59,521 nt of DNA from Ructibacterium gallinarum (GTDB lineage: Bacteria; Bacillota; Clostridia; Monoglobales; Monoglobaceae). Below the pieces are notes generated by a model. That model was given only the letters and a program-made list of their open reading frames with translations. It was not told where the DNA came from and did no database searches. Within the stretch, counting starts at the first letter, position 1; every line of letters begins with the position of its first letter. The position numbers were made by a program, and so were the translations under genes. Shown piece by piece: positions 35,410-44,743 of this stretch. The stretch spans positions 1 through 59,521 of the forward strand of contig NZ_JADCKB010000021.1 of the NCBI RefSeq assembly GCF_014982785.1, given 5' to 3'.

Positions 35410-36090
35410 CTATCTATCAAATATTTTTAACTCTTTCATTGCAATAATCAACTCTTTCATTGAAGGCATCTTAAACTTTCTTATAATCCTAGACGCAAGT
35501 GTTTTGACCGTGCTTTCCTCCACAACACGCTTTTCTGCGATTTTCTTATAGGTCATTCCATCATATATATCGTGCAGCACCTCATATTCAGAAGGCGAAA
35601 GCGTGACAAATACATCAATCATCTCAATCATATCTGCCTTTTGGAGCAGCAGCTTTTTTGCTTCCTCCTGAAAAACATCAAAAATATGCGGCTGCATTCC
35701 ATTTTTGTAAATCTTATAATTCTGCAATATCTTGCGTACATCCTCCAGTACTGAAAAGCCATCTGCCACCTTTATGATGTAGCCAATTGCACCTGCACAA
35801 ATTGCTGAAAGGACGTACTGGCTGTCATCGTGCCCCGTAAGCATAATAATTTTTAGATCCTCCATAATGCTTCTCAATTCCGGCAATACATCTATGCCTG
35901 TCCGCTCCTCTCCGAACTGTATATCCAAAAGCAGTAAATCCGGTTTATGCACAAGCAGCTTTTCTTTGCAAGAATCCAGCGTATATGCTACTTCAACACA
36001 CTCAAAATCATCGCTAAGCTCCATATACGCCTTGTAGCCTTCACAGATATCTTTTGAATCATCACAAATTATAGTCCTAATTTTCCCCAT
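35410..36090 (-). CDS. Response regulator, LuxR-type output (226 aa)
   Basis: Receiver domain (about 1-120) with acidic pocket D9-D10 (IICDDSKD), phospho-acceptor Asp in LLLLDIQFG and the Thr/Lys pair in 'IIMLTGHDD' and 'GYIIKVADG'. The C-terminal LuxR/NarL-type HTH is about 165-226 ('LSPSEYEVLHDIYDGMTYKK', 'VEESTVKTLASRIIRKFK'). The ATG at 36090 has GGAGGAAAG upstream and overlaps the kinase stop by 14 bases. It should control the adjacent polysaccharide locus, most likely by activating the transporter operon. Confidence 0.9.
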   Translation of the reverse strand: MGKIRTIICDDSKDICEGYKAYMELSDDFECVEVAYTLDSCKEKLLVHKPDLLLLDIQFGEERTGIDVLPELRSIMEDLKIIMLTGHDDSQYVLSAICAGAIGYIIKVADGFSVLEDVRKILQNYKIYKNGMQPHIFDVFQEEAKKLLLQKADMIEMIDVFVTLSPSEYEVLHDIYDGMTYKKIAEKRVVEESTVKTLASRIIRKFKMPSMKELIIAMKELKIFDR

Positions 36091-37537
36091 GTTTCTTTCC
36101 TCCTTCGTACTCAAGCAATACAATCTGAAATGTTGTATATCCTTCTTCTTTGGATATGACACGGACCTCGCCGCCATGTGCCTCTACAATTCTTTTTACA
36201 TAATACAAACCAACACCTGTACCGTTTTCCCCCTTTGACGAATAAAACAAATCAAAAATCTTTTTCCGGTCGGCCTTGTTTATCCCTATTCCGTTGTCCG
36301 TAATCTCAACCATATAGTAACCATCATCATGTATTACTGAAATATCAAGTTCTGGAGCTCGGTCACATCCTGTCATTGCCGTAACAGCGTTTTTAAACAG
36401 ATTGACAAAAACCTCTGTCAAATGAAACTTTACACCTCTGACATAAGTTGCTTCGTTTCCGTAATGCCTGGTCAGTTTCATTTTGCTAACATCAATAATA
36501 CGCAGGGCGCTTTCGATACACTCCCTAAGGTCAACGCATACGAATTTTTCTTCTACGTTCCTTAAAAGCTTTAAATTTCTGTTTAACGTTTGCTGATATT
36601 GGGACGAAATTTTTTTACCCATTGATAAATGCTCTTTTACTGCATCAAACTTTTCCTTTTCCAGGTAAAGCTCTGCCAGACTCAACCTTTGTTCTACCGC
36701 AATGAACGCATTTTTGTACGCGTGCAGCTGCAGCTCAAGATTCTTTTTCATAACTTTGGTAAATTCCTTAGATGCATTTCGTTTATACTTATACACAATC
36801 ATCAATGTCAGGTATACACCTATCACCACTGCGACAAAGATGCATATATATGCAAGCATCTCCAACTGTCTGCCATCGAAATATACCGGCAGCTTTGCAA
36901 ACCCTACCACACTAAAAAATATTGGTCTGTAGATACCAAGTACAAAGAAATAATAAATTACGGCTGATATAACAAGCGTACATATTCCCATTACAAAAAA
37001 CAGTTTTTTCTTTGTAAAAATTTTTGCTTTAAACATCACATAGAATGCCGCGGCAGCAGGTATAAACAGATATATAAAGTAAACCATCTCCCAAATTTTA
37101 TTTACAATCAACACAATATTTGATAACCACGCAGAGTGATATGTAAATATGTGAGCATATTCTGCTGTCTCTGGATCTGCCCAGATAAGCAGTACAATCG
37201 GTGGTATTGCCATTAGGATATTTCTGAGTTTACTTTTTTTCAAAAAAAATGACAAATATGCAACCGCCATAAACATTTGTGATACAATACATATATTATA
37301 AACTCTTGACAGGGTTTTTATTGATATTCTCATCTGCAATAAGTAATAATACAGCGTGTAATCCAGCTGATTGACATACGGATAGCTGATACTTTTCGAT
37401 ATATAAATATTTGCAACCAAAAAAAGCGCTATCAGTAGTATGACTTGCACAGACACGATGTTACTGAATTTATTCCTGTGATTAAAGCATAAAAATATAA
37501 AAACAAATATCAATACACCAATAATTGTAGGTAGCAT
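36077..37537 (-). CDS. Seven-helix sensor histidine kinase (486 aa)
   Basis: About seven hydrophobic segments in the first 260 residues, a helical dimerisation region and a C-terminal HATPase domain with N box 'LFKNAVTAM', G1 'ITDNGIGINKAD', F box 'IFDLFYSSKG' and G2 'GTGVGLYYVKRIV'. The usual H-box is not obvious; 'LQLHAYKNAFIAVEQRL' is the best candidate. The ATG at 37537 follows AGGTGA; an upstream ATG at 37576 lacks a site. Unlike the YesM-type kinases common for such loci it has no extracellular Cache domain, so it may sense a signal in the membrane. An IS3 remnant begins about 80 bases upstream, so its native promoter may have been altered. Confidence 0.85.
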   Translation of the reverse strand: MLPTIIGVLIFVFIFLCFNHRNKFSNIVSVQVILLIALFLVANIYISKSISYPYVNQLDYTLYYYLLQMRISIKTLSRVYNICIVSQMFMAVAYLSFFLKKSKLRNILMAIPPIVLLIWADPETAEYAHIFTYHSAWLSNIVLIVNKIWEMVYFIYLFIPAAAAFYVMFKAKIFTKKKLFFVMGICTLVISAVIYYFFVLGIYRPIFFSVVGFAKLPVYFDGRQLEMLAYICIFVAVVIGVYLTLMIVYKYKRNASKEFTKVMKKNLELQLHAYKNAFIAVEQRLSLAELYLEKEKFDAVKEHLSMGKKISSQYQQTLNRNLKLLRNVEEKFVCVDLRECIESALRIIDVSKMKLTRHYGNEATYVRGVKFHLTEVFVNLFKNAVTAMTGCDRAPELDISVIHDDGYYMVEITDNGIGINKADRKKIFDLFYSSKGENGTGVGLYYVKRIVEAHGGEVRVISKEEGYTTFQIVLLEYEGGKKHGEN

Positions 37538-37619
37538 AATTTCACCTGTAATCCATAAATTTATTTCATTTATCATTGTTTTAAAATGTTGAGGTATAAT
37601 GTAGTTGTAACACCTTGAT

Positions 37620-38690
37620 CTAATAAGATATCATCTTAGGAGGAAAAGAGGCTTGTTACAAATGAGTCAACATTATGAATTAAAATTCAAAAAGAAGATA
37701 GTCCGTCTTCATCTTGGGGATGGAAGAACCCCTAAAAGTCTTGTAGATGAATACAGTGTTTCACATGCAAGTATTTGTAACTAAATAAACCAGTTCCGCA
37801 CAGAATGCCAAACAAACGAAGAATTCCAAGCCGATTACAATTTCATGAAAGAGAATCTTAAACTTGAAAAGCAACTTGCAGAACTCTAAAAGGAAAATGA
37901 TTTTCTAAAAAATGCAGCAGCATTCATTGCGAAGAGAATCGATTAGAGGCTTGTCGGTTTATTCAAACATACCGTCCTGCATTCGGACTAAGATGACTAT
38001 TAATGAAATTTAACATCTTTTTCAATGCTTAGTATATTTATCTAAAAATCAGAAGGCTGATTATTGTCAGCACAAGGATGAAATCAAACCTTCTATCCGT
38101 GAAATCTACCATTCTCATGGTGGAGTGGATGGCAATGGCCCCATTCATGCTTATCTGATTCGAAAAGGGTATGATATAAGCCGCTTTACTATTCATAAAT
38201 ACATGAATACGAAATGACATTTGTATTTTGTCTCACACCAAAGAAAATTATGAATATTGTACGACACAAATTTTTGAAAACAATCGGAATCAGGATTTGA
38301 GCGCTAATAATATCAATCAGAAATGCTGTACAAGAGATTTCACTTATCTATCCTTACTGACGGAAGCAAATGCTATTATTGCTCCATAATTGACCTTTAT
38401 GACCGGAGTACAATCGCAAGCATTACAGGCAGAAATATCACTGCTGCTCTTACAAGGAAAACTCTGCAAAAAGCGATTGAGTCCCAACCTGAAATGAATT
38501 GAAGCAAGCTCATCATACATTCCGATCAAGAAGGTCAATACACACCGCCGAGTATACTAAGGTCTGTGAAAACCTTGGCATTTCACAAAGTATGAGTCAA
38601 GCAGGATATCCATGATAATGCTCCAATAGAGCAATTTTTCAGTACTTTAAAAAATGCCCTGATGGTGTTGTACAATTCCCCTATAATATT
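37620..38690 (+). pseudogene. Degenerate IS3-family element (orfA and orfB with many stops)
   Basis: After AGGAGG the frame reads MSQHYELKFKKKIVRLHLGD, an IS3 OrfA start, soon broken by stops. It continues as pieces of OrfB: 'EIYHSHGGVDGNGPIHAYLI', 'DISRFTIHKYMNT', 'DFTYLSLTDGSKCYYCSIID', 'HSDQEGQYT' and 'DNAPIEQFFSTLKNALM', the DDE core of IS150-like transposases. At least five stops and frameshifts make it inactive. It separates the sensor kinase from the radical SAM operon and differs from the IS3 copy at the left edge of the window. Confidence 0.85.
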
Positions 38691-38779
38691 TTATTCTATC
38701 ATAGAAGAATTATTTTTTCCAGATCTTTTTTCGCACGCTCTTTTAAAATTCGATTATATTCATAATGTATCCAAGCATA

Positions 38780-39751
38780 TCATTCATCCTCAAAACTCGC
38801 ACACTTCCAAGAGCAATGCATGCAAGTGATACAATTTCCGCTTGTGATTTCATTCCGGTATATTTCGCTTTTTTCATTAAAAAAGATGGTTTCAACTGTA
38901 TCTTCTTTTACGTTCCCTGCTTTAAAATCATAAAAATCCGTACAATAAGTTACATCGCCGTTCCAGGTGATGTGCATATGCCAAAAAGGCGACATACAAT
39001 GGATATCTGTGCGATTAGAGTGCGCTTTATGTTCAATGGTATAATTCAGATCTGGTGTATGGTCTATAATACTGTCAATCTCATCTGCAAAATTAATTTC
39101 TCCGTTATTCTCCCATGCGTCAATCTCTGTCGCATCAATACCAAATACACTTTTTGCCCAGGCTTTGTAATGATTGATTTCATCAGTCGTGAGCCCTATC
39201 ATATCCTGCAGATACAGACTTTTGATATTGAATTTCTGAAGCTCTGTTAAAAAAACAGGCAGCACACACATCAATTTTTTTGTCACAACCGACATAATGG
39301 TAATATTATTATGCTGCAATTTCTTTAAATTATTTGCGACCTTTTCAAACACACCATTACCCCGTATTTCATTGTGAACCTCTGCTGTCCCGTCAAGCGA
39401 AACATACACTCTATCTGCATATGTTTCTAATATTTCCTTGTGTTCTGCTATGAGTACACCGTTGGTTATAACCTCGGTCTTAAATCCTTTCTCATGGATC
39501 ATACGCATCAGCTCATCAAAAATCGGTGATATAAGGGGTTCGCCGCCCCAAACCGTTATGAGGATATTGGCGCCTGTTTTCTCCCGATATTTCTCGAGCT
39601 GAATTATAACATTGTTCCAATCCTCACAAGTCATTTCTATACCTGAACTGTCGGCAAAAAAGCCTTTTTTTCCCCATTGTCCGCAAAAGGGACATCTCAG
39701 ATTACAATTTCTTGTAATCTGAAAATGTACCTGCTTTATCTTCCTATCCAT
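38780..39751 (-). CDS. Radical SAM protein with SPASM-like tail (323 aa)
   Basis: The [4Fe-4S]-SAM motif C16-NLR-C20-PF-C23 is followed by the GGEP-type motif 'WGGEPLISP', and the C-terminus carries extra cysteines (C in IHCMSPFW, YCTDFYDF, GNCITCMHCSWKC) for auxiliary clusters as in SPASM proteins. These enzymes use a 5'-deoxyadenosyl radical on peptides, sugars or sulfatase sites. The start codon overlaps the stop of the GH57-like gene by one base (TAATG), so production is coupled. The partners (glycosidase, sugar epimerase, dehydrogenase) suggest a sugar or glycoconjugate substrate rather than a peptide. No sulfatase gene or precursor peptide lies nearby. Confidence 0.88.
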   Translation of the reverse strand: MDRKIKQVHFQITRNCNLRCPFCGQWGKKGFFADSSGIEMTCEDWNNVIIQLEKYREKTGANILITVWGGEPLISPIFDELMRMIHEKGFKTEVITNGVLIAEHKEILETYADRVYVSLDGTAEVHNEIRGNGVFEKVANNLKKLQHNNITIMSVVTKKLMCVLPVFLTELQKFNIKSLYLQDMIGLTTDEINHYKAWAKSVFGIDATEIDAWENNGEINFADEIDSIIDHTPDLNYTIEHKAHSNRTDIHCMSPFWHMHITWNGDVTYCTDFYDFKAGNVKEDTVETIFFNEKSEIYRNEITSGNCITCMHCSWKCASFEDE

Positions 39752-41133
39752 TACTCGCCAAAATATTGTTTGCTCATTAGCAAATCATCTATCGCCTTGA
39801 TCTGTGTTTCCATAAGTCTCGGAGAATAGAGACCACGTTTCGCTGCAATTCCATTGTTCTCCATTGCCTTTGCAAGACAATTGTTTGCACGATACATATC
39901 ATCAAGGCTTTCTCTCACATTAAATCTGCCCGGGCTTGTAGGCGCAGGCGGCCAACGGCTGTCGGACACCCATGCACTTGCAAGCGCCTTCATTGCATTA
40001 TCCAGGTCATTATCAAGCGATTCCAAATTCATCCGGAGCTTTTCTGCGACTGCTTGAATTCCATTAAAAATGGAGAGACAAACCGGATCCATAATTCTGG
40101 AATACTCCGTATTCGCCCATGCCTTTGCCGTTCCGCCGTGCCATGCGACACCATTTTCAATATTATCAACATAGTTGTTTTCTATTGTACTATTCAGTAC
40201 CTCACTCGGCAGAGCAAACACATAGCCAGATTCTTTTGCAGCGTCAAGAATTTCTTTAAATCGTAATACGCTGTCGGGTTCTTCCTCAAAAAAACGTGCC
40301 TGATTGAACTGTTTTACATAGAAATATGCACTGGAACCGATATACTCTGCATCCTCGGCATAAGGCATAACAAAGCTGCCCGTCTGTGCAATCCTTTCTT
40401 TCCAGTTTTCAAACATGGTTTTAATCTCGTCCATATTGATGGGCTCATCTCGCATACCCTCAGTCGCGCCCATTAAATACCACAACAGCAGATTTGCCAT
40501 ACAATCGCTGCGGAATATCAACTTTAGTCCATTGGGAGCAACCGATGCATTTGTAATAAATTTGAGGAAGTCAGGCTTATCTTTTATGTATTCTTCGATT
40601 TTAAAGAGATGGTTTTTGTTTGAATGCCCCGAGACATCAAATTTAAGACCCGTAGCCTTTCTTATCTCGTCAAACGAAAGCATGAGCGAATCAGCATCCA
40701 TAACCAGAGCCTTAAGTCCCGCCTCTTTGTATACATCGGGAATATATCCCGCCCAGCCGCATTCGGGATTCCAGCCGATTTCGGGACGTTTTCCTGTGTG
40801 CTTTTCCCAAACCTCCATTGAGTATTTAAGCGAATGCAGGCAAACTTCTTTCGGAATATTTGCCAGCATAAAATGGATATACGGCGAGCATACCGGTTCA
40901 ACCTTGCCATCTGCTATTAACTTCTTCAGCTTCGCAAGCACCTCCGGCGCCTGGCGGGCTATCTCGTCAATTGTAATGCCGCTGGCTTCAAAAGCAATTT
41001 TATAGTCGCCCGCATCGATCAAATCAAACAGCTTTTCATAACCGTTTTTTATTACCCATTGTCTTTTTTCGGGGTTAAGCTGTGAATACTGGATATTTGC
41101 ATGTGGCAAAAATATAACCTTGGGTTTATTCAT
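39751..41133 (-). CDS. GH57-like polysaccharide hydrolase or transferase (460 aa)
   Basis: Begins 'VIFLPHANIQYSQLNPEKR', matching the His-containing first motif of GH57. WNPECGW with E124 fits the GH57 nucleophile motif and 'EDAEYIG' (D261, E263) fits the D-x-E-x-x-G motif. GH57 enzymes are retaining alpha-glucanases, branching enzymes or alpha-galactosidases; GH38/GH119 relatives share the fold. The C-terminal helical half is unlike typical alpha-amylases, so specificity is open. Cytoplasmic. The ATG at 41133 overlaps the epimerase stop by 8 bases and has AAAGGAA upstream. Confidence 0.75.
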   Translation of the reverse strand: MNKPKVIFLPHANIQYSQLNPEKRQWVIKNGYEKLFDLIDAGDYKIAFEASGITIDEIARQAPEVLAKLKKLIADGKVEPVCSPYIHFMLANIPKEVCLHSLKYSMEVWEKHTGKRPEIGWNPECGWAGYIPDVYKEAGLKALVMDADSLMLSFDEIRKATGLKFDVSGHSNKNHLFKIEEYIKDKPDFLKFITNASVAPNGLKLIFRSDCMANLLLWYLMGATEGMRDEPINMDEIKTMFENWKERIAQTGSFVMPYAEDAEYIGSSAYFYVKQFNQARFFEEEPDSVLRFKEILDAAKESGYVFALPSEVLNSTIENNYVDNIENGVAWHGGTAKAWANTEYSRIMDPVCLSIFNGIQAVAEKLRMNLESLDNDLDNAMKALASAWVSDSRWPPAPTSPGRFNVRESLDDMYRANNCLAKAMENNGIAAKRGLYSPRLMETQIKAIDDLLMSKQYFGE

Positions 41134-41950
41134 TTTCAATATTCCTTTCTATTATGTAGTTATAAGACTTAACAAGTCCTTCTTCTATGTCGTCTGTATT
41201 CTCGTATTCAAACAGGGCAAAACCTTCAACCCCCTTCATGGCGTTAAGGATTGCACCCCAATCCATATCACTATCGCCGCAATAAGACGGCTTCAAATGC
41301 CCTGATGGAAGACTGGCAAAATCCTTGAAGTGCGCGTATGCTACCTTGCTCTTGATTTCATTATAAAAATGTTCGGGATTTTTTATGCCTACCGCATAAA
41401 GATTGGCAGGGTCATAACAAAGCTTTGCATTATCCGGCAGAGCTCTTAAAATTTTCTTTAGGGTTTCAAGATCGGTTGTGGTACTCATAAAGTGCTGTAC
41501 ACCGTCATCAAACTCGTTTACACCGCCATGCGTTTCTATTGCAGGTGTAACACCGGCTTTTCCTGCATACTCACAAACCTCTGTCAGCAATTTTATCATA
41601 TTATTGAATACTTCTTCGCTTACATCTTCGAGCGCTGTAAATCCTGCAAAAATGCGAAGATATTGAATTTCAAGCTCTCTGCATATATCAATTACCCGTT
41701 TAACCTTTGATATATCATTTCTTCCGATCGTAAAGTCGTTGCCTGTTGCCCCGGCAAGTATTTTAATCTTATATTTTTCAGACAGCCGTCTGATTTCATC
41801 AAGTCTATCTGCTGTTACATTGAGAGGGATATCATTAGGGGCATTTGCAATACCTATTTCAAGAATAGAAAGTCCCATCCCGGCAGTCATTTTAAACTGT
41901 TCCTCTATCGGCGTTTCTCTAAATCCCCATGCTGCATTTCCATATTGCAT
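41126..41950 (-). CDS. TIM-barrel sugar-phosphate isomerase/epimerase family protein (274 aa)
   Basis: Xylose-isomerase-like TIM barrel (AP endonuclease 2 superfamily). Metal-site candidates are E in 'PAIETHGG', D and N in 'LCYDPANLYAVG', H in 'YAHFKD' and E in 'ALFEYENTDD'. Such proteins epimerise or isomerise free or oxidised sugars and cyclitols. The ATG at 41950 lies 8 bases after GGAG, and that GGAG lies inside the end of the upstream dehydrogenase gene (stop at 41952-41954). The next gene overlaps its own stop. Works with the dehydrogenase in an oxidise-epimerise type scheme (inference). Confidence 0.83.
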   Translation of the reverse strand: MQYGNAAWGFRETPIEEQFKMTAGMGLSILEIGIANAPNDIPLNVTADRLDEIRRLSEKYKIKILAGATGNDFTIGRNDISKVKRVIDICRELEIQYLRIFAGFTALEDVSEEVFNNMIKLLTEVCEYAGKAGVTPAIETHGGVNEFDDGVQHFMSTTTDLETLKKILRALPDNAKLCYDPANLYAVGIKNPEHFYNEIKSKVAYAHFKDFASLPSGHLKPSYCGDSDMDWGAILNAMKGVEGFALFEYENTDDIEEGLVKSYNYIIERNIENE

Positions 41951-41951
41951 A

Positions 41952-43034
41952 TCACTTGCTCCAATCAAATACTATTTTAAATACATCTTCGTGTTTTTCC
42001 TCAAGATATTCAAAGGCCTCCTTGCACTTGGATACGGGCCATACCTCTATCGGAAGCCCCTCTGTGTCAAACTTACCCTCTGATATCCATTCAAGCACCT
42101 GCTCTTTGCAGCCTGCGCGAAGTGCACACGTCATTGTGATGGTTGCATTCTTAACAAACCATCTGTGATAGTGATCGAATATTATCTTTTCGGGATAATC
42201 ACCCTGCAGGTGGATATGGGCCGGAATGTCATGCTCCTCCCATCCGCCGTCCTTTATATATTTATGAAGCGTACCGACAACCTCCGGATTGCCGCTGCAC
42301 TCCATAAGCTGGTCAGCCATCTTTCCGCCCGTCGCCTCGCTGATTTTCTTCACAGCATCTTCAGGGCTTACAACCAAATCAGCATACTTTTCTGCAATAC
42401 TTCTTCTAAATGCATTTCTCTCAATACAAATCACCTGCAGTGTCGGTTCCAAAATCTTAAGCTCCTGAATAGCAGAGATACCAACCATACCTGCGCCAAT
42501 TACAACGATTGTCTCGTTGGGGCGGAGCGTTAGCCTCTTTATCCCTTTAAGCGGAACACACGCAAGATATGCCAGAACCGCCTGAACGTCCGTTACATTG
42601 TCGGGAATTTTAACCATATAATCAAACTGGTCATTTGTTGTAAAGCTATCTTTAATGGTATACTCGCTTCCGCCTCCCCATGCCGCACAGACATCACCAT
42701 ACTGACGGCATTCGTTGATCATAACCCGATCGCCCACCTTTAGTTTACGGGCACTTTCAGGCAGTCTGCTAAGGTCTACGTTCTCCTCCGGTGCTGCTAC
42801 AATAATTCCTGCCGTCTCATATCCCGGAACAAGCGGATAATAGCATTGTTCAGGATGCTGCATTCCTCTGTAAGTTTTCATATCTGTACCTGTGCTGATA
42901 CTGCTGCATAACGTTTGGGCAATAAACGCATCAGCTCTTGGTTCTGTCAACTTAATTTCTCTTAAAGCAGCCCGATATGGCCTCTCTATCACAATGGCTC
43001 TTGTTGTTTTAAAGGCATTTGCTTGCATTTGCAT
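41952..43034 (-). CDS. Medium-chain dehydrogenase/reductase (360 aa)
   Basis: Alcohol-dehydrogenase-like fold: N-terminal catalytic GroES-like domain with 'CSSISTGTDMKTYRG' and 'VPGYETAGIIV', and a Rossmann domain with 'VVIGAGMVGISAIQELKI'. The four structural Zn cysteines are missing and the usual Cys-His-Glu catalytic set is altered (SxSTGTD), like the family of bacteriochlorophyllide or sugar dehydrogenases with 'SISxGTE'. First gene of the four-gene overlapping operon; AAAGGAGC precedes the ATG. Probably oxidises a sugar hydroxyl with NAD(P). Confidence 0.84.
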   Translation of the reverse strand: MQMQANAFKTTRAIVIERPYRAALREIKLTEPRADAFIAQTLCSSISTGTDMKTYRGMQHPEQCYYPLVPGYETAGIIVAAPEENVDLSRLPESARKLKVGDRVMINECRQYGDVCAAWGGGSEYTIKDSFTTNDQFDYMVKIPDNVTDVQAVLAYLACVPLKGIKRLTLRPNETIVVIGAGMVGISAIQELKILEPTLQVICIERNAFRRSIAEKYADLVVSPEDAVKKISEATGGKMADQLMECSGNPEVVGTLHKYIKDGGWEEHDIPAHIHLQGDYPEKIIFDHYHRWFVKNATITMTCALRAGCKEQVLEWISEGKFDTEGLPIEVWPVSKCKEAFEYLEEKHEDVFKIVFDWSK

Positions 43035-43213
43035 TCCGCTCCTTTATTGGTTTTATTTATAAATATAATAACATCTTTTAATATGAAATCATAGTGGATA
43101 TTTCGTCAACCATAAAACCAATATGTGTTTCACGAGCATGTCAGACTGCAATAGATGATAATTACTTCGAAGCAGACCATTCCTTTCCAGCTATCACAAA
43201 CAATACTGGATTG

Positions 43214-43244
43214 CAAAAAAAGAGGTGAGGCAATCTACCCCACC
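43214..43244 (-). terminator. Intrinsic terminator after the second GH13 gene
   Basis: Read on the minus strand, GGTGGGG (complement of 43238-43244) pairs with CCTCACC (complement of 43224-43230), one G-U, with a 7-base loop, followed by TCTTTTTTT. It ends the GH13 transcript about 40 bases after its stop. Confidence 0.75.
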
Positions 43245-43281
43245 CCAGTCTATCCCAAAAGACTGTTTATATAAGCGTTAT

Positions 43282-44589
43282 TCAATCATTGATTTCCGTA
43301 ACAATGTAGCCATATGGTTCCATAACAGCGCCCTTATCTAACAAAGTCACACCTGATACTATATATATTTCTTTAGGATCGATATCTATATTAACATCCA
43401 CGTTCTTATTTTTAGTATTTACTGCTACCAAAACTTTTTTGTCTTGATAGCTTTTTAGATATGAGATAACCGCATCTTCCGCATCGTTATCTACCCATTC
43501 CAGCATCCCATCGTTAACAATATCACATTCATGGAAAATAGTATGTATTTTCTTGATAAACTCCATTCTTCTGGCACCATCGTGTGTAAAACCTCTGGAC
43601 CAATTGGCTGCACTTCTCCTCCCAAAATCGCGATTGGAAAACATACAGTTCTCGGCATTATCACAAACCTCATATCCATTCCAGAAGAAAGGCACCCCTT
43701 CATACGTGGTTGTTATAACAAGTGCTGCCTCAACGCCTCTTGTTGTCATTGTAATCTCATTTCTATTCAGGCCGGCATCACTTGCAGTATCATGTGTGTC
43801 TACTGTACGAATTAATTTTTTTGTGTGATCTCCGTATTTTTCTTTTTCTTGGATACAATAGTTTCTAAACACCTGTGCAGATGCAGCATTGGCAAAAACA
43901 TCAACAAGATTTTCAGTCCATTGGAAAGCGTATTCCATATCAAAAATTCCCTTGATATAATTCAGGTCAGTACCTTCATTTAATGTAATTAAATCAGGCT
44001 TTATTTCTTTTAAAGCTTTAAATGATTCTTCCCAAAAATCAAGTGGTACCTGATCGCCTACATCACATCTAAATCCATCAACAGCATATTCTGTTACAAA
44101 CGTTTTCATGTTTTCGAAAAGATATTTTCTCAAATCCGGATTTTTAAAATTCAGCCTTGCAAAAGGCCATTGTTCACCAACGGCAATGGTTCCGTCTGCA
44201 TTTTGCTCGACAAAGTCAGGATTTTCTTTGATGAACACGGCATTTTTTCCACAATGTAAGTATACAAGATCAAAAAGAACTTTAAGGCCATTTTTATGCG
44301 CTTCCTTAACAAAATCTTTTAAATCTTCATTTGATCCGTATTCCTCATCTACATTAAAATAATCTGACATCTTATACGGATTTTTCGGATTATTTGTATT
44401 GGTTTCGATTTGCCTCGGGCTCCATGTTGTCCTGTCTTCGTCATTGTCAGCTTTAAACACAGGGCATAAATAAATAATATCGACATGTAAAGATGCAACA
44501 TGTGTCAAAAGCTTTTCCGCAGCTTTTAATGTTCCTTCCGGGGTAAAAGTACGCAGGGCCATTTGATAAATAATCTTTTTATTACTCAT
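43282..44589 (-). CDS. GH13 alpha-amylase-family glycosidase (435 aa)
   Basis: Cytoplasmic GH13 enzyme with nucleophile D176 (DGFRCDVGD), acid/base E205 (LITLNEGTD) and D267 (VDTHDTAS). Only modest similarity to the GH13 protein at 4725-6038; the catalytic acid motif (NEG) and the long 'NTNNPKNPYKMSDYFNVDEE' loop mark a different subfamily. No signal peptide, so it acts on imported or stored alpha-glucosides. The ATG at 44589 has AAAGGAAG upstream. It faces the AraC regulator gene across about 150 bases and ends at its own terminator, so it is a separately controlled single gene. Confidence 0.87.
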   Translation of the reverse strand: MSNKKIIYQMALRTFTPEGTLKAAEKLLTHVASLHVDIIYLCPVFKADNDEDRTTWSPRQIETNTNNPKNPYKMSDYFNVDEEYGSNEDLKDFVKEAHKNGLKVLFDLVYLHCGKNAVFIKENPDFVEQNADGTIAVGEQWPFARLNFKNPDLRKYLFENMKTFVTEYAVDGFRCDVGDQVPLDFWEESFKALKEIKPDLITLNEGTDLNYIKGIFDMEYAFQWTENLVDVFANAASAQVFRNYCIQEKEKYGDHTKKLIRTVDTHDTASDAGLNRNEITMTTRGVEAALVITTTYEGVPFFWNGYEVCDNAENCMFSNRDFGRRSAANWSRGFTHDGARRMEFIKKIHTIFHECDIVNDGMLEWVDNDAEDAVISYLKSYQDKKVLVAVNTKNKNVDVNIDIDPKEIYIVSGVTLLDKGAVMEPYGYIVTEIND

Positions 44590-44743
44590 ACTTTTCTTCC
44601 TTTCCGACACCATTGAATATGGGTATCATTGTTAGATTTAACTTAACACGAATATACGGAAAAGTACACTTAAAAAGCGTTCCAAAAGGTTGATTTTTCG
44701 AAACTAATTTGTTATAATTTTTGCATTACAGGGGGGATCAGTC

